Shown here one piece after another: positions 52,601 through 60,121 of a stretch of 64,000 nt of DNA (position 1 is its first letter; every line of letters begins with the position of its first letter). The translations under genes and the position numbers were made by a program. The stretch spans positions 1-64,000 of the forward strand of contig NZ_JBQCHS010000022.1 in NCBI RefSeq assembly GCF_051954455.1, in the 5' to 3' direction. Source of the DNA: Pseudolysinimonas sp051954455. Its GTDB lineage: Bacteria > Actinomycetota > Actinomycetes > Actinomycetales > Microbacteriaceae. The notes beneath the pieces were generated by a model, which was not told the origin of the DNA, did no database searches, and saw nothing but the letters and a program-made list of their open reading frames with translations.

Positions 52601-53067
52601 TGCGGGAGCTGTTCGGCGATCTGTCGGTCGTCGATACGCGCGCATACCTCTACGGTCTGCAGTCGAACGCGGAGACCGTGGTCGAGATCAGCCGCGGCGT
52701 GAGCCTCCTGCTGTCGCTCGAGGCGATCGGCGAGCCCGACGAGAAGGGCGAGCGGACCGTCATGACGACGATCAACGGCCAGCTGCGTCCGATCAGCATC
52801 CGCGACCGCTCCATCACGGTCGAGACCAAGAGCGCCGAGAAGGCCGACCCCGCGAAGCCCGGCCAGGTGCCGGCACCGTTCTCGGGCGTCGTCACCCTCA
52901 AGGTGGCCGACGGCGATCAGGTGGAGGCGGGCCAGGCCGTCGCGACGATCGAGGCGATGAAGATGGAGGCCGCGATCACGACGCCGGTCGCCGGCCGCGT
53001 CGTCCGGCTCGCGATCCCGACGACCCAGCAGGTCGACGCGGGCGACCTCCTGGTGGTGGTCGAGTAG
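49654..53067 (+). CDS. pyc: Pyruvate carboxylase
   Basis: A 1137-residue biotin enzyme that carboxylates pyruvate to oxaloacetate (anaplerosis). The biotin carboxylase domain begins FKKILVANRGEIAIRAFRAA and has the ATP-grasp loop AKAVAGGGGRGMRRVE. The carboxyltransferase domain starts at about residue 530 with TETTFRDAHQSLLATRVRTK and contains the metal site HVHTHDTAGGQL. The biotinyl carrier domain at the end has EAMKMEA with Lys1103 as the biotin site. Length is normal. A ribosome binding site GAGAGGACC precedes GTG 49654. Confidence 0.97.
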   Translation: MFKKILVANRGEIAIRAFRAAYELGAKTVAVYPFEDRNSLHRLKADEAYLIGEEGHPVRAYLDVNEIVRVAKESGADAIYPGYGFLSENPDLAQAAADNGITFIGPGSHVLEMAGNKVTAKEHAIAAGVPVLKSTPASRDIGELLAGADEIGFPIFAKAVAGGGGRGMRRVETKDELRPALEAAMREADSAFGDPTMFLEQAVIRPRHIEVQILADGAGETIHLFERDCSVQRRNQKVVEIAPAPNLDPSIREALYRDAIAFAKSIGYVNAGTVEFLLDTEGDRAGQHVFIEMNPRIQVEHTVTEEVTDVDLVQSQMRIAAGETLDDLGLHQGDIHLRGTAIQVRITTEDPSAGFRPDTGKITSYRSPGGAGIRLDGGTVQTGAQVSPHFDSMLAKMIARGRDYPTAVRRAERGLAEFRIRGVTTNISYVQAVLADPAFQAGDLSTKFIEERPELFHARESRDRGTKILNWLADVTVNQPNGDGAGAYDPAIKLPVVDVDAPAPAGSRQRLLELGPAGFAAALREQKALAVTETTFRDAHQSLLATRVRTKDLVAVMPHVARLTPQLLSVEAWGGATYDVALRFLGEDPWERLAAMREALPNIAIQMLLRGRNTVGYTPYPTRVTDAFVAEAASTGVDIFRIFDALNDVAQLRPAVDAVLATGTAVAEVGMCYTGDLLNPAEDLYTLDYYLRLAEQIVESGAHILAIKDMAGLLRAEAAEKLVTALRERFDQPVHVHTHDTAGGQLATLLAASRAGADAVDAASAPMAGTTSQPSLSALVAATVHTERDTGISLDAVDALEPYWEAVRRAYRPFESGLPGPTGRVYHHEIPGGQLSNLRQQAIALGLGDQFEKVEDAYAAANRMLGRPPKVTPSSKVVGDLALALVAVDADPADFEQNPQKYDIPDSVIGFMAGELGDLPGGWPEPFRSKVLEGRDVRIGVEELTAEDEAGLRADDEGGDAATRRHTLNRLLFPAPTRQFEQVRELFGDLSVVDTRAYLYGLQSNAETVVEISRGVSLLLSLEAIGEPDEKGERTVMTTINGQLRPISIRDRSITVETKSAEKADPAKPGQVPAPFSGVVTLKVADGDQVEAGQAVATIEAMKMEAAITTPVAGRVVRLAIPTTQQVDAGDLLVVVE

Positions 53068-53100
53068 GCCCCGGACCGGGCCCGTCCGGCGGCCGATCGG

Positions 53101-53106
53101 TAGACT
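53101..53106 (+). promoter_or_regulatory. -10 box TAGACT (leaderless MinD-like gene)
   Basis: TAGACT ends 8 bases before GTG 53115. A small hairpin CCGGAC (53071-53076)/GTCCGG (53084-53089) just before it may end the pyc transcript. Confidence 0.55.
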
Positions 53107-53114
53107 CGCGGGTT

Positions 53115-54458
53115 GTGACCCTCGACCGTGACGCGCGTCGTCCGGGCCGGCGCGCCGCCGGACCGGTGGACGAGCACGCCGTGCTGCCGACGCACGACGA
53201 TCTCACGGCCGCGGTCCCGGAGAGCCTCACGGTGAGCATCGCGCTGCCCGTGCCGGTGCACGAGGCGCCGGAGGACGAACAGGCGGTCGCCCTCGACGAG
53301 GTCGCGGTCTCACCGGTCGTCGCCGACGTCGTCGCCCCGTCGACGACGTCGATCGAGATCGTGACGGCGGAGCTCGTCCCCGAGCCGGCGGAAGAGGGCG
53401 CGCCGGTCGACCCGGCCGACGTTCCGCCGCTCCCCGAAGCGGCCGCGCCGCCGCTCAGCCGACGTGAGCGCGTGCGGCTCGAGAACGCGACGGCGCGCCC
53501 CGCCGTCCCCATCGACGACACCGACGCCGCCCCGCGCACGAAACCCGGCCGCCACGCGGCACCGGAGGGCTTCTGGCAGCGGGGTGTCTACGAGGGCACC
53601 TTCCACCTCGTCAACCCCGGGGATTCGGCCCGGGCGCGCGAGCGCAAGGCGACGGACGCCCGGATCACGAAGACGCTCGTCGGCGGCACGCGGTTCGTCC
53701 CTGTTCTGACCCGCAAGGGCGGCGTCGGCAAGACCACGATCACCACCCTCCTCGGCATGGCTCTCGCCGACCTGCGCGACGACCGCGTCGTGGCGATCGA
53801 CGCGAACCCGGATCGCGGCACGCTCGCCGAGCGGGTCAACCGGCAGACCCGGTCCACCGTCCGCGACGTCGTGGTGCACGCGCCCGAGATCCGCGACGAG
53901 GCGTCGCTCCAGCGCCACCTCTCCCGCGATGCGACCGGGCTCGACGTGCTCGCCTCCGACACCGACCCGCTCATCTCCGAGGCGTTCGACGAGAACGACT
54001 ACAACGTCATCGCCGACGTGCTGACGCAGCAGAGCACCGGCATCGTGCTCACCGACTGCGGCACCGGCATCGTCCACTCGGTGATGCGGGCCACGCTCCA
54101 GCGCGCCGACGAGGTCGTCGTCGTGTCCGGCGGCAGCGTCGACGAGGCGCGCCTCGCGTCCGAGACCTTGACCTGGCTCGAGGCCAACGGCTACGCGCAC
54201 CTCGTCCGCAACGGGATCGTCGCGCTCAACACCGCGACGCAGGGGACGGACCTGGTGAAGCTCACCGAGATCGAGGCACACTTCCGCTCGCGGGTGCGGG
54301 AGGTCGTCCGGATCCCCTACGACCGGGAGCTCGCCGCCGGGTCGGTGGTGCGCTATGCGGCGCTCAAGCCGTTCACCCGTCAGGCCGCGCGCGATCTCGC
54401 CGCCTCCGTCATGGACGGGCTCCCCGCCGAGCGCGGCGCCCGGGTGATCGTCCCGTGA
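53115..54458 (+). CDS. MinD/ParA-like ATPase with long disordered N terminus
   Basis: A 447-residue protein. The first 170 residues are acidic, Pro/Ala/Val-rich and probably disordered (PPLPEAAAPPLSRRERVRLE near the end). The ATPase follows with VLTRKGGVGKTTITTLLGMA (P-loop at about 201-208), DANPDRGTLAERV and VLTDCGTGIVHSVMRATLQR. Such tailed MinD-like proteins are common in actinobacteria next to secretion or type VII (ESX) loci, but no ESX genes are present here. The function is open. GTG 53115 is leaderless; the stop overlaps def by GTGA. Confidence 0.87.
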   Translation: MTLDRDARRPGRRAAGPVDEHAVLPTHDDLTAAVPESLTVSIALPVPVHEAPEDEQAVALDEVAVSPVVADVVAPSTTSIEIVTAELVPEPAEEGAPVDPADVPPLPEAAAPPLSRRERVRLENATARPAVPIDDTDAAPRTKPGRHAAPEGFWQRGVYEGTFHLVNPGDSARARERKATDARITKTLVGGTRFVPVLTRKGGVGKTTITTLLGMALADLRDDRVVAIDANPDRGTLAERVNRQTRSTVRDVVVHAPEIRDEASLQRHLSRDATGLDVLASDTDPLISEAFDENDYNVIADVLTQQSTGIVLTDCGTGIVHSVMRATLQRADEVVVVSGGSVDEARLASETLTWLEANGYAHLVRNGIVALNTATQGTDLVKLTEIEAHFRSRVREVVRIPYDRELAAGSVVRYAALKPFTRQAARDLAASVMDGLPAERGARVIVP

Positions 54459-54973
54459 CCGAACGGCAGATCCGCCTGTTCGGCGACCCCGTGCTGCGCT
54501 CGCCCTCCGACCCGGTCGTGGTCCGGCCGGACGACGCGCGCCTGCAGGCCCTCGCCGAGGACCTCGTCGACACCGTGCTGCTGCCGGGACGTGCGGGCGT
54601 GGCCGGGTGCCAGATCGGCGTCGGGCTCCGCGCGTTCAGCTGGAACGTCGACGGGGACGTCGGCTACGTCTTCAACCCGGTGCTCGAGGTGTCGGGGGAG
54701 CCGGAGCTCATCGACGAGGGCTGCCTCTCGGTTCCGGGGTTCTACTTCCCCCGCCTGCGGCACCCGCACGCCAGGGTGACCGGCGTCGACGCGCACGGGC
54801 GTACCGTCGTGGTCGAGGGGGACGGCGTGCTCGCGCAGGCGCTCCAGCACGAGACCGACCACCTCGACGGACGGCTCTACGTCGAGGGGCTCGAGCCCGA
54901 GGCCAAGCGCGAGGCCATGCGCGCGATCCGCAATGCGGACTGGTTCCGCGCGGGCGTGACCTCGATCAGCTGA
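54455..54973 (+). CDS. def: Peptide deformylase
   Basis: A 172-residue metalloenzyme that removes formyl from nascent Met. Motif 2 is EGCLSVPG (metal Cys) and motif 3 is QHETDHLDG (HExxH). Motif 1 is AGVAGCQIGVG, where most deformylases have G[LIV]AAPQ[IV]G; the Gln that lines the active site is kept, but Ala-Pro is replaced by Gly-Cys. Otherwise length and layout are normal. GTG 54455 overlaps the upstream gene by 4 bases. Confidence 0.92.
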   Translation: MTERQIRLFGDPVLRSPSDPVVVRPDDARLQALAEDLVDTVLLPGRAGVAGCQIGVGLRAFSWNVDGDVGYVFNPVLEVSGEPELIDEGCLSVPGFYFPRLRHPHARVTGVDAHGRTVVVEGDGVLAQALQHETDHLDGRLYVEGLEPEAKREAMRAIRNADWFRAGVTSIS

Positions 54974-54982
54974 CGCGCCCCG

Positions 54983-56815
54983 TCACCCGGCGGGGATCGA
55001 CGCCGTCTCCGGCGCGGCCGCGGCCGGCGTCTTCTCGTACATGCCCTCGATGATGTCGGCGAAGTCCTTGAGGATCGGCCCGCGCTTGATCGACATCTTC
55101 GGCGTCAGGTGGCCGGAGGCCTCCGTGAACTCCGTCGGCAGGATCACGAACTTGCGGATCGACTCGGCCCGCGACACGTGGGTGTTCGCCCTGTCGACGG
55201 CGCGCTGCACCTCCGCGATCACCTTCGGATTGCGCGCCGCCTCGTCGAGCGACATCGTCGCGTCCTCGCCGTTGTTGTTCAGCCACACCGGCAGCATCTC
55301 GGGGTCGAGCGTCACGAGGGCGGCGATGAACGGCTTCTGGTCGCCCACGACCACGACCTGCCCGACGAGCGGGTTGGCGCGGATCGGATCCTCGAGCGCG
55401 GCCGGCGAGACGTTCTTGCCGCCCGCGGTGACGAGGATCTCCTTCTTGCGCCCGGTGATCGTCAGATAGCCGTCCTCGTCGAGGCTGCCGATGTCGCCGG
55501 TCTTGAACCACTCACCGTCGAACGCCTCCGCCGTCGCGGACTCGTTCTTCCAGTACCCGGCGAACACGTCGATGCCCTTGACGAGGATCTCGCCGTCCTC
55601 CGCGATGCGGATCCCGACACCGGGCAGGGCGGGGCCGACGGTGCCGATCTTGAACTTGGAGACCAGGTTCACCGTCGCGGGCGCCGTGGTCTCGGTGAGG
55701 CCGTAGCCCTCGAGGATCCGCACGTCGAGGCTGCGGAAGAAGTGCCCGAGCCGCAGGCCGAGGGGCGCCGAGCCCGAGACCGCGTACTTCACGCGGCCGC
55801 CCATCGCCTCCTTGAGCTTGCTGTAGACGAGCCGGTCGAACAGCGCGAACTTCACCCGCAGCCCGAGCGGGACCCGGCCCGCATCGAGGGCCTTCGAGTG
55901 CTCGATCGCGACCTCGGCGGCGGCGCGGAAGATCCTTCCCTTGCCGCCGGTCTCGGCCTTCTGCTCCGCCGAGTTGAAGACCTTCTCGAACACCCGCGGC
56001 ACGGCGAGCAGGAACGTCGGTTTGAAGCTGCCGAGCGAGTCGATGAGCCGGCTGGTGTCGGCCTGGTGCCCGACCCGCACGCCCGCGTGGACGCCGAGGA
56101 TCGAGATGAAACGGGCGAACACGTGCGCCATCGTGATGAAGAGGAGGCTCGAGGCGCCATCGGCCACGACCTCCTTCATGGCGACAGCCGAGTTGCGCGC
56201 CAGCTCGACGAAGTTGCCGTGCGTCAGCGCGCACCCCTTGGGCGTGCCGGTCGACCCGGAGGTGTAGATGATGGTGGCGATGTCGGCTGACTTCGCGATC
56301 GTGCGGCGGCGCTCGATCTCGGCGTCCGAGACGTCGGTGCCCGCCGCGGCGAGCCCGTCGAGGTCGCTCAGCTGCCAGACCTTCGTGACGGCCGGCAGCT
56401 CCGCCCGCACCTCCTCGAAGCGGGCGCGGTGATCGTCCGTCTCGAGGATCACGGCGTTCGCGCCCGAGTCCTCGAGGTTGAACCGCACCTGGAAGGGCGC
56501 GGAGGTCTCGTAGATCGGCACGACGATCGCGCCGGCGAACGCCGTGGCGAAGTCGATGAGCGACCACTCGTAGCGGGTGCCGCACATGAGGCCGATCTTG
56601 TCGCCGGGCTGCACGCCGGCGGCGACGAGACCCTTCGCGAGGGCGATCACCTGGCGGTGGAACTCGGTGACCGTCAGGTCCTCCCAGCCGCCCTCGGCGG
56701 TCGGGAGCGCGAAGATGGCGCGGTCGGGGCTCGCCGTCAGCCGGTCGAGCAGCAGGTGCGTGATGTTGGCGTCGGCGTCGGGCTCGACGGCGGGCGGGGT
56801 CGTGTATTCGTTCAC
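54983..56815 (-). CDS. Long-chain fatty-acid-CoA ligase (AMP-forming)
   Basis: A 610-residue adenylate-forming ligase. The AMP/P-loop motif is IIYTSGSTGTPKGCALTHGN, then ILEGYGLTETTAPATVN, WFKTGDIGSLDEDGYLTITG and GRKKEILVTAGGKNVSP. It activates long-chain fatty acids to acyl-CoA for degradation or lipid synthesis. The closest group is the FadD15-like type of mycobacteria. It is convergent to def with 9 bases between. GGAGATGCCG lies before ATG 56815. Confidence 0.94.
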   Translation of the reverse strand: MNEYTTPPAVEPDADANITHLLLDRLTASPDRAIFALPTAEGGWEDLTVTEFHRQVIALAKGLVAAGVQPGDKIGLMCGTRYEWSLIDFATAFAGAIVVPIYETSAPFQVRFNLEDSGANAVILETDDHRARFEEVRAELPAVTKVWQLSDLDGLAAAGTDVSDAEIERRRTIAKSADIATIIYTSGSTGTPKGCALTHGNFVELARNSAVAMKEVVADGASSLLFITMAHVFARFISILGVHAGVRVGHQADTSRLIDSLGSFKPTFLLAVPRVFEKVFNSAEQKAETGGKGRIFRAAAEVAIEHSKALDAGRVPLGLRVKFALFDRLVYSKLKEAMGGRVKYAVSGSAPLGLRLGHFFRSLDVRILEGYGLTETTAPATVNLVSKFKIGTVGPALPGVGIRIAEDGEILVKGIDVFAGYWKNESATAEAFDGEWFKTGDIGSLDEDGYLTITGRKKEILVTAGGKNVSPAALEDPIRANPLVGQVVVVGDQKPFIAALVTLDPEMLPVWLNNNGEDATMSLDEAARNPKVIAEVQRAVDRANTHVSRAESIRKFVILPTEFTEASGHLTPKMSIKRGPILKDFADIIEGMYEKTPAAAAPETASIPAG

Positions 56816-56914
56816 GGCATCTCCTTCGGTGACGTGACGTCCGTCGACAGATCGTACCCGTGCGCGCCGGGCGCCGCCCGTGAGCCGCGGCGGGAGGGGG
56901 AGTCGCCGCGCCCC

Positions 56915-56920
56915 TAGACT
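56915..56920 (+). promoter_or_regulatory. -10 box TAGACT (leaderless ROK gene)
   Basis: TAGACT ends 8 bases before GTG 56929, with no ribosome binding site between. Confidence 0.55.
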
Positions 56921-56928
56921 CGTGGCTC

Positions 56929-57873
56929 GTGCACGCGATCGGGATCGACATCGGCGGGACGAAGATCGCGGGAGCCGTCGTCGACGACGCGGGGCGCATC
57001 CTCCGCGGCGAGCGGCGCCCGACGCCCGCGGGCGACGCGATCGCGATTGTGGACGACGTCGTCACCATCGTGCGGTCGCTGGCGGGGGAGGGCCCGATCC
57101 CGCCGCTGGGCGTCGTCGTGCCCGGCTTCCTCGACGCCGACCGCGAGCAGGTCTACTACGCCCCGAACATCAGCTTCCGCGAGGTGCCGCTCCGGGCGCT
57201 GCTCGCCGAGCGCCTGCCGGGAGCGTCGATCGTGATCGACAACGACGCCAACGCCGCCGGCTGGGCCGAGCACCGGCACGGCGTGGGCCGCGGGGCCGGC
57301 GATATGGTGCTGCTCACGATCGGCACGGGGGTCGGCGGCGCGGTCGTCGTCGACGACCGGCTGCTGCGCGGCGGCTTCGGCGTGGCCGGCGAGATCGGCC
57401 ACATGCGCCTGGTGCCGGACGGGCTGCCGTGCGGATGCGGCCAGCGCGGCTGCCTGGAGCAGTACGGCTCGGGCCGGGCGCTGCTGCGGTACGCGGGCGA
57501 GATCGCCGACGCGGGCGGCATCGGCGTGGCCCTCGCCCACGCGCGGGAGACCGACGGAGCCCTCGACGCGGCCAACGTCGGGCTCCTCATCGCCGAGGGC
57601 GACCCGGGGGCGATCGCCGCCGTGCGACGCCTCGGCGAGCGGCTTGGCGAGGCGTGCGCGTCGATCGGGGCGATCCTCGATCCGCGGGTCTTCGCGTTCG
57701 GCGGCGGCGTGGCCGCGGCCGGCGAGCTGCTGCTCGAGCCGGTGCGCGAGTCGTTCCGGGCGCACCTGCCCGCGCGCGGCTTCCACCCCGAGCCCGAGTT
57801 CGTGATCGCGCAGCTCGTCAACGACGCGGGCGTCGTGGGCGCCGCCGACCTGGCGAGGGTGCTGGAGGTCTGA
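56929..57873 (+). CDS. ROK family sugar kinase (glucokinase type)
   Basis: A 314-residue ROK kinase. IGIDIGGTKIAGAVVDDAGR is the ATP site, IDNDANAAGWAEHRHGVG carries the catalytic Asp, GEIGHMRLVPDG the sugar-contact Glu/His, and CGCGQRGCLEQYGSG the zinc-binding CxCGxxGCxE motif. This points to glucokinase (glucose to glucose-6-phosphate), though some members act on other sugars. The acyltransferase gene follows after 26 bases with its own box. Confidence 0.92.
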   Translation: MHAIGIDIGGTKIAGAVVDDAGRILRGERRPTPAGDAIAIVDDVVTIVRSLAGEGPIPPLGVVVPGFLDADREQVYYAPNISFREVPLRALLAERLPGASIVIDNDANAAGWAEHRHGVGRGAGDMVLLTIGTGVGGAVVVDDRLLRGGFGVAGEIGHMRLVPDGLPCGCGQRGCLEQYGSGRALLRYAGEIADAGGIGVALAHARETDGALDAANVGLLIAEGDPGAIAAVRRLGERLGEACASIGAILDPRVFAFGGGVAAAGELLLEPVRESFRAHLPARGFHPEPEFVIAQLVNDAGVVGAADLARVLEV

Positions 57874-57886
57874 GCGAGCCCGGCCC

Positions 57887-57892
57887 TAGAGT
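57887..57892 (+). promoter_or_regulatory. -10 box TAGAGT (leaderless acyltransferase gene)
   Basis: TAGAGT ends 7 bases before ATG 57900. Confidence 0.5.
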
Positions 57893-57899
57893 CGACACG

Positions 57900-58670
57900 A
57901 TGCGACGCTCACGTCCGTGGCTGTTCTGGATCATCAAGGTGATCGCGGGCCCGTTCCTGGTCTCGGTGTTCCGGCCGTGGACCCGGGGGAGCGAGAACGT
58001 GCCCGAGCGCGGCGGCGTGATCTTCGCGAGCAACCACCTCTCGTTCGCCGACTCGGTGTTCCTCCCGCTCCTCGTCCACCGCCACATCACCTTCCTCGCG
58101 AAGAGCGACTACTTCACGGGACGCGGCCTTCGCGGCTGGCTGCAGAAGGAGATCTTCCTCGGCCTCGGGCAGGTGCCGATCGACCGGTCGGGCGGCAAGG
58201 CGTCGGAGGCATCGCTCAACTCCGGCCTGAGCGTCCTCGCCGAGGGGCGCCAGCTCGGCATCTACCCCGAGGGCACCCGAAGCCCCGACGGCCGGCTCTA
58301 CCGCGGCCGCACGGGCGTGGCGCGCATGGTGCTCGAATCGGGCGTTCCGGTCATCCCCGTCGCCATGGTCGACACGGAGAAGATCATGCCGCTCGGCGTG
58401 CGGATCCCGAGGGTGCGCCGGGTCGGCGTGGTCTTCGGCGAGCCGCTCGACTTCAGCCGCTTCCACGGGATGGAGGGCGACCGCTTCGTGCTCCGCTCCA
58501 TCACCGACGAGATCATGTACGAGATCGACCGGGTGAGCGGGCAGGAGTACGTCGACGTGTACGCGTCGTCGGTGCGCGCGGCGAATCCGACGAAGGCCGA
58601 CCGCGCGGCGGCGGCGGGCCGCCCGAAGGCCCACGAGACGGCGCCCTCCGCGTCGGTCATCAGCGACTGA
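57900..58670 (+). CDS. Lysophospholipid acyltransferase (PlsC type)
   Basis: A 256-residue membrane-associated acyltransferase. ASNHLSFADSVFLPLLV carries the NH-x4-D catalytic motif, and YPEGTRSPDGRLYRGRTGVA the substrate-binding PEGTR motif, followed by VPVIPVAMVDTEKIMP. It adds the second acyl chain to lysophosphatidic acid or a related lipid. An N-terminal hydrophobic helix (WLFWIIKVIAGPFLVSVF) anchors it. The C terminus is basic and Ala-rich. Confidence 0.93.
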   Translation: MRRSRPWLFWIIKVIAGPFLVSVFRPWTRGSENVPERGGVIFASNHLSFADSVFLPLLVHRHITFLAKSDYFTGRGLRGWLQKEIFLGLGQVPIDRSGGKASEASLNSGLSVLAEGRQLGIYPEGTRSPDGRLYRGRTGVARMVLESGVPVIPVAMVDTEKIMPLGVRIPRVRRVGVVFGEPLDFSRFHGMEGDRFVLRSITDEIMYEIDRVSGQEYVDVYASSVRAANPTKADRAAAAGRPKAHETAPSASVISD

Positions 58671-58708
58671 CGGGGCCGCCCCGGTCAGCGACCGCGGGGC
58701 CGAGCGGA

Positions 58709-58714
58709 TAGCCT
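58709..58714 (+). promoter_or_regulatory. -10 box TAGCCT of the DAHP synthase gene
   Basis: TAGCCT lies 30 bases before GTG 58745, so unlike its neighbours this gene has a leader of about 24 bases with ACAAGGACC as a weak ribosome binding site. Confidence 0.5.
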
Positions 58715-58744
58715 GGAGGCTCCCTCCAGCACAAGGACCTTGCC

Positions 58745-60121
58745 GTGGCAGACCCGACCGAGACCGTCGTCCCCGCCGATCCGAAGGTGATCGCCGGTCT
58801 CGACTATTGGCGCGACCTGCCCATCAAGCAGCAGCCGGCGTGGCCGGATCTCGCGGAGGCGGCGGCCGCGTCCGCCGAGATCGCCTCGTTCCCCCCGCTG
58901 GTCTTCGCCGGTGAGATCGACATGCTGCGCGACCGCCTCGCGCGCGCCGCCCGCGGCGAGTCGTTCCTGCTCCAGGGCGGCGACTGCGCCGAGACGTTCG
59001 CGGGCGCGACCGCCGACCGGATCCGGGCGCGCGTCCGCACGCTGCTGCAGATGGCGGTCGTCCTCACCTACGGCGCCTCGATGCCGGTCGTGAAGATGGG
59101 CCGCATGGCGGGCCAGTTCGCCAAGCCCCGCTCCAACGACGACGAGACGCGCGGCGACGTGACGCTCCCGGCCTACCGCGGAGACATCGTCAACGGCTAC
59201 GACTTCACGCCGGGGTCGCGTCGCGCCGATCCCCGCCGCCTCGTGCAGGGCTACCACACGGCCGCCTCGACCCTGAACCTCATCCGCGCGTTCACGCAGG
59301 GCGGGTTCGCGGATCTCCGCGAGGTGCACAGCTGGAACAAGGGCTTCGCCGCCAACCCGGCGAACCACCGTTACGAGGGCCTCGCCGCCGAGATCGACCG
59401 CGCGATCAAGTTCATGGAGGCGGCGGGCGCCGACTTCGACGAGCTGAAGCGCGTGGAGTTCTACACGAGCCACGAGGGCCTCCTCATGGACTACGAGCGC
59501 CCGATGACGCGCATCGACTCGCGCAACGGCACGCCCGTCAACACGAGCGCGCACTTCCTCTGGATCGGGGAGCGCACCCGCGACCTCGACGGGGCGCACG
59601 TCGACTACTTCAGCCGCATCCGCAATCCCATCGGCGTGAAGCTCGGCCCGACCACGACGCCGGACGTCATGGAGCGGCTCATCGACAAGCTCGACCCCGA
59701 TCGCGAGCCGGGTCGCCTCACCTTCATCACGCGCATGGGCGCCGGCAAGGTGCGCGACGCGCTGCCGCCGCTCCTCGAGGCGATCCAGGGGATGGAGGCG
59801 ACGCCGCTCTGGGTCACGGACCCGATGCACGGCAACGGCCTCACCACCTCGACCGGCTACAAGACCCGCCGCTTCGACGACATCGTCGACGAGGTGAAGG
59901 GCTTCTTCGAGTCGCACCGCGCGGCCGGCACGCACCCGGGCGGCATCCACGTGGAGCTCACCGGCGACGACGTGACCGAGTGCCTCGGCGGGTCGGAGCA
60001 CATCGACGAGGCGATCCTCGCCACGAAGTACGAGTCGCTCTGCGACCCGCGGCTGAACCACATGCAGTCGCTGGAGCTCGCGTTCCTCGTCGCGGAGGAG
60101 CTCAGCGGGCGTTCGCTCTAA
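58745..60121 (+). CDS. aroG: 3-Deoxy-7-phosphoheptulonate synthase, class II
   Basis: A 458-residue type II DAHP synthase, the first step of the shikimate pathway (PEP + erythrose-4-phosphate). FLLQGGDCAETFAGATADRI holds the metal Cys, VVKMGRMAGQFAKPRSNDDE and ADPRRLVQGYHTAASTLNLI bind substrate, and WVTDPMHGNGLTTSTGYKTR, HVELTGDDVTECLGG complete the site. The N-terminal extension of about 40 residues is where aromatic feedback acts in M. tuberculosis AroG (Rv2178c). Gene order aroG - kinase - Rv2175c-like follows mycobacteria. The stop overlaps the kinase stop by 4 bases. Confidence 0.96.
   Translation: MADPTETVVPADPKVIAGLDYWRDLPIKQQPAWPDLAEAAAASAEIASFPPLVFAGEIDMLRDRLARAARGESFLLQGGDCAETFAGATADRIRARVRTLLQMAVVLTYGASMPVVKMGRMAGQFAKPRSNDDETRGDVTLPAYRGDIVNGYDFTPGSRRADPRRLVQGYHTAASTLNLIRAFTQGGFADLREVHSWNKGFAANPANHRYEGLAAEIDRAIKFMEAAGADFDELKRVEFYTSHEGLLMDYERPMTRIDSRNGTPVNTSAHFLWIGERTRDLDGAHVDYFSRIRNPIGVKLGPTTTPDVMERLIDKLDPDREPGRLTFITRMGAGKVRDALPPLLEAIQGMEATPLWVTDPMHGNGLTTSTGYKTRRFDDIVDEVKGFFESHRAAGTHPGGIHVELTGDDVTECLGGSEHIDEAILATKYESLCDPRLNHMQSLELAFLVAEELSGRSL

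Noticed and set aside
58713..58729. A CTGGAGG/CCTCCAG hairpin before aroG, possibly an attenuator.
   Set aside because: It begins inside the -10 box, so only part of it would be transcribed, and no leader peptide with aromatic codons or alternative stem is seen.
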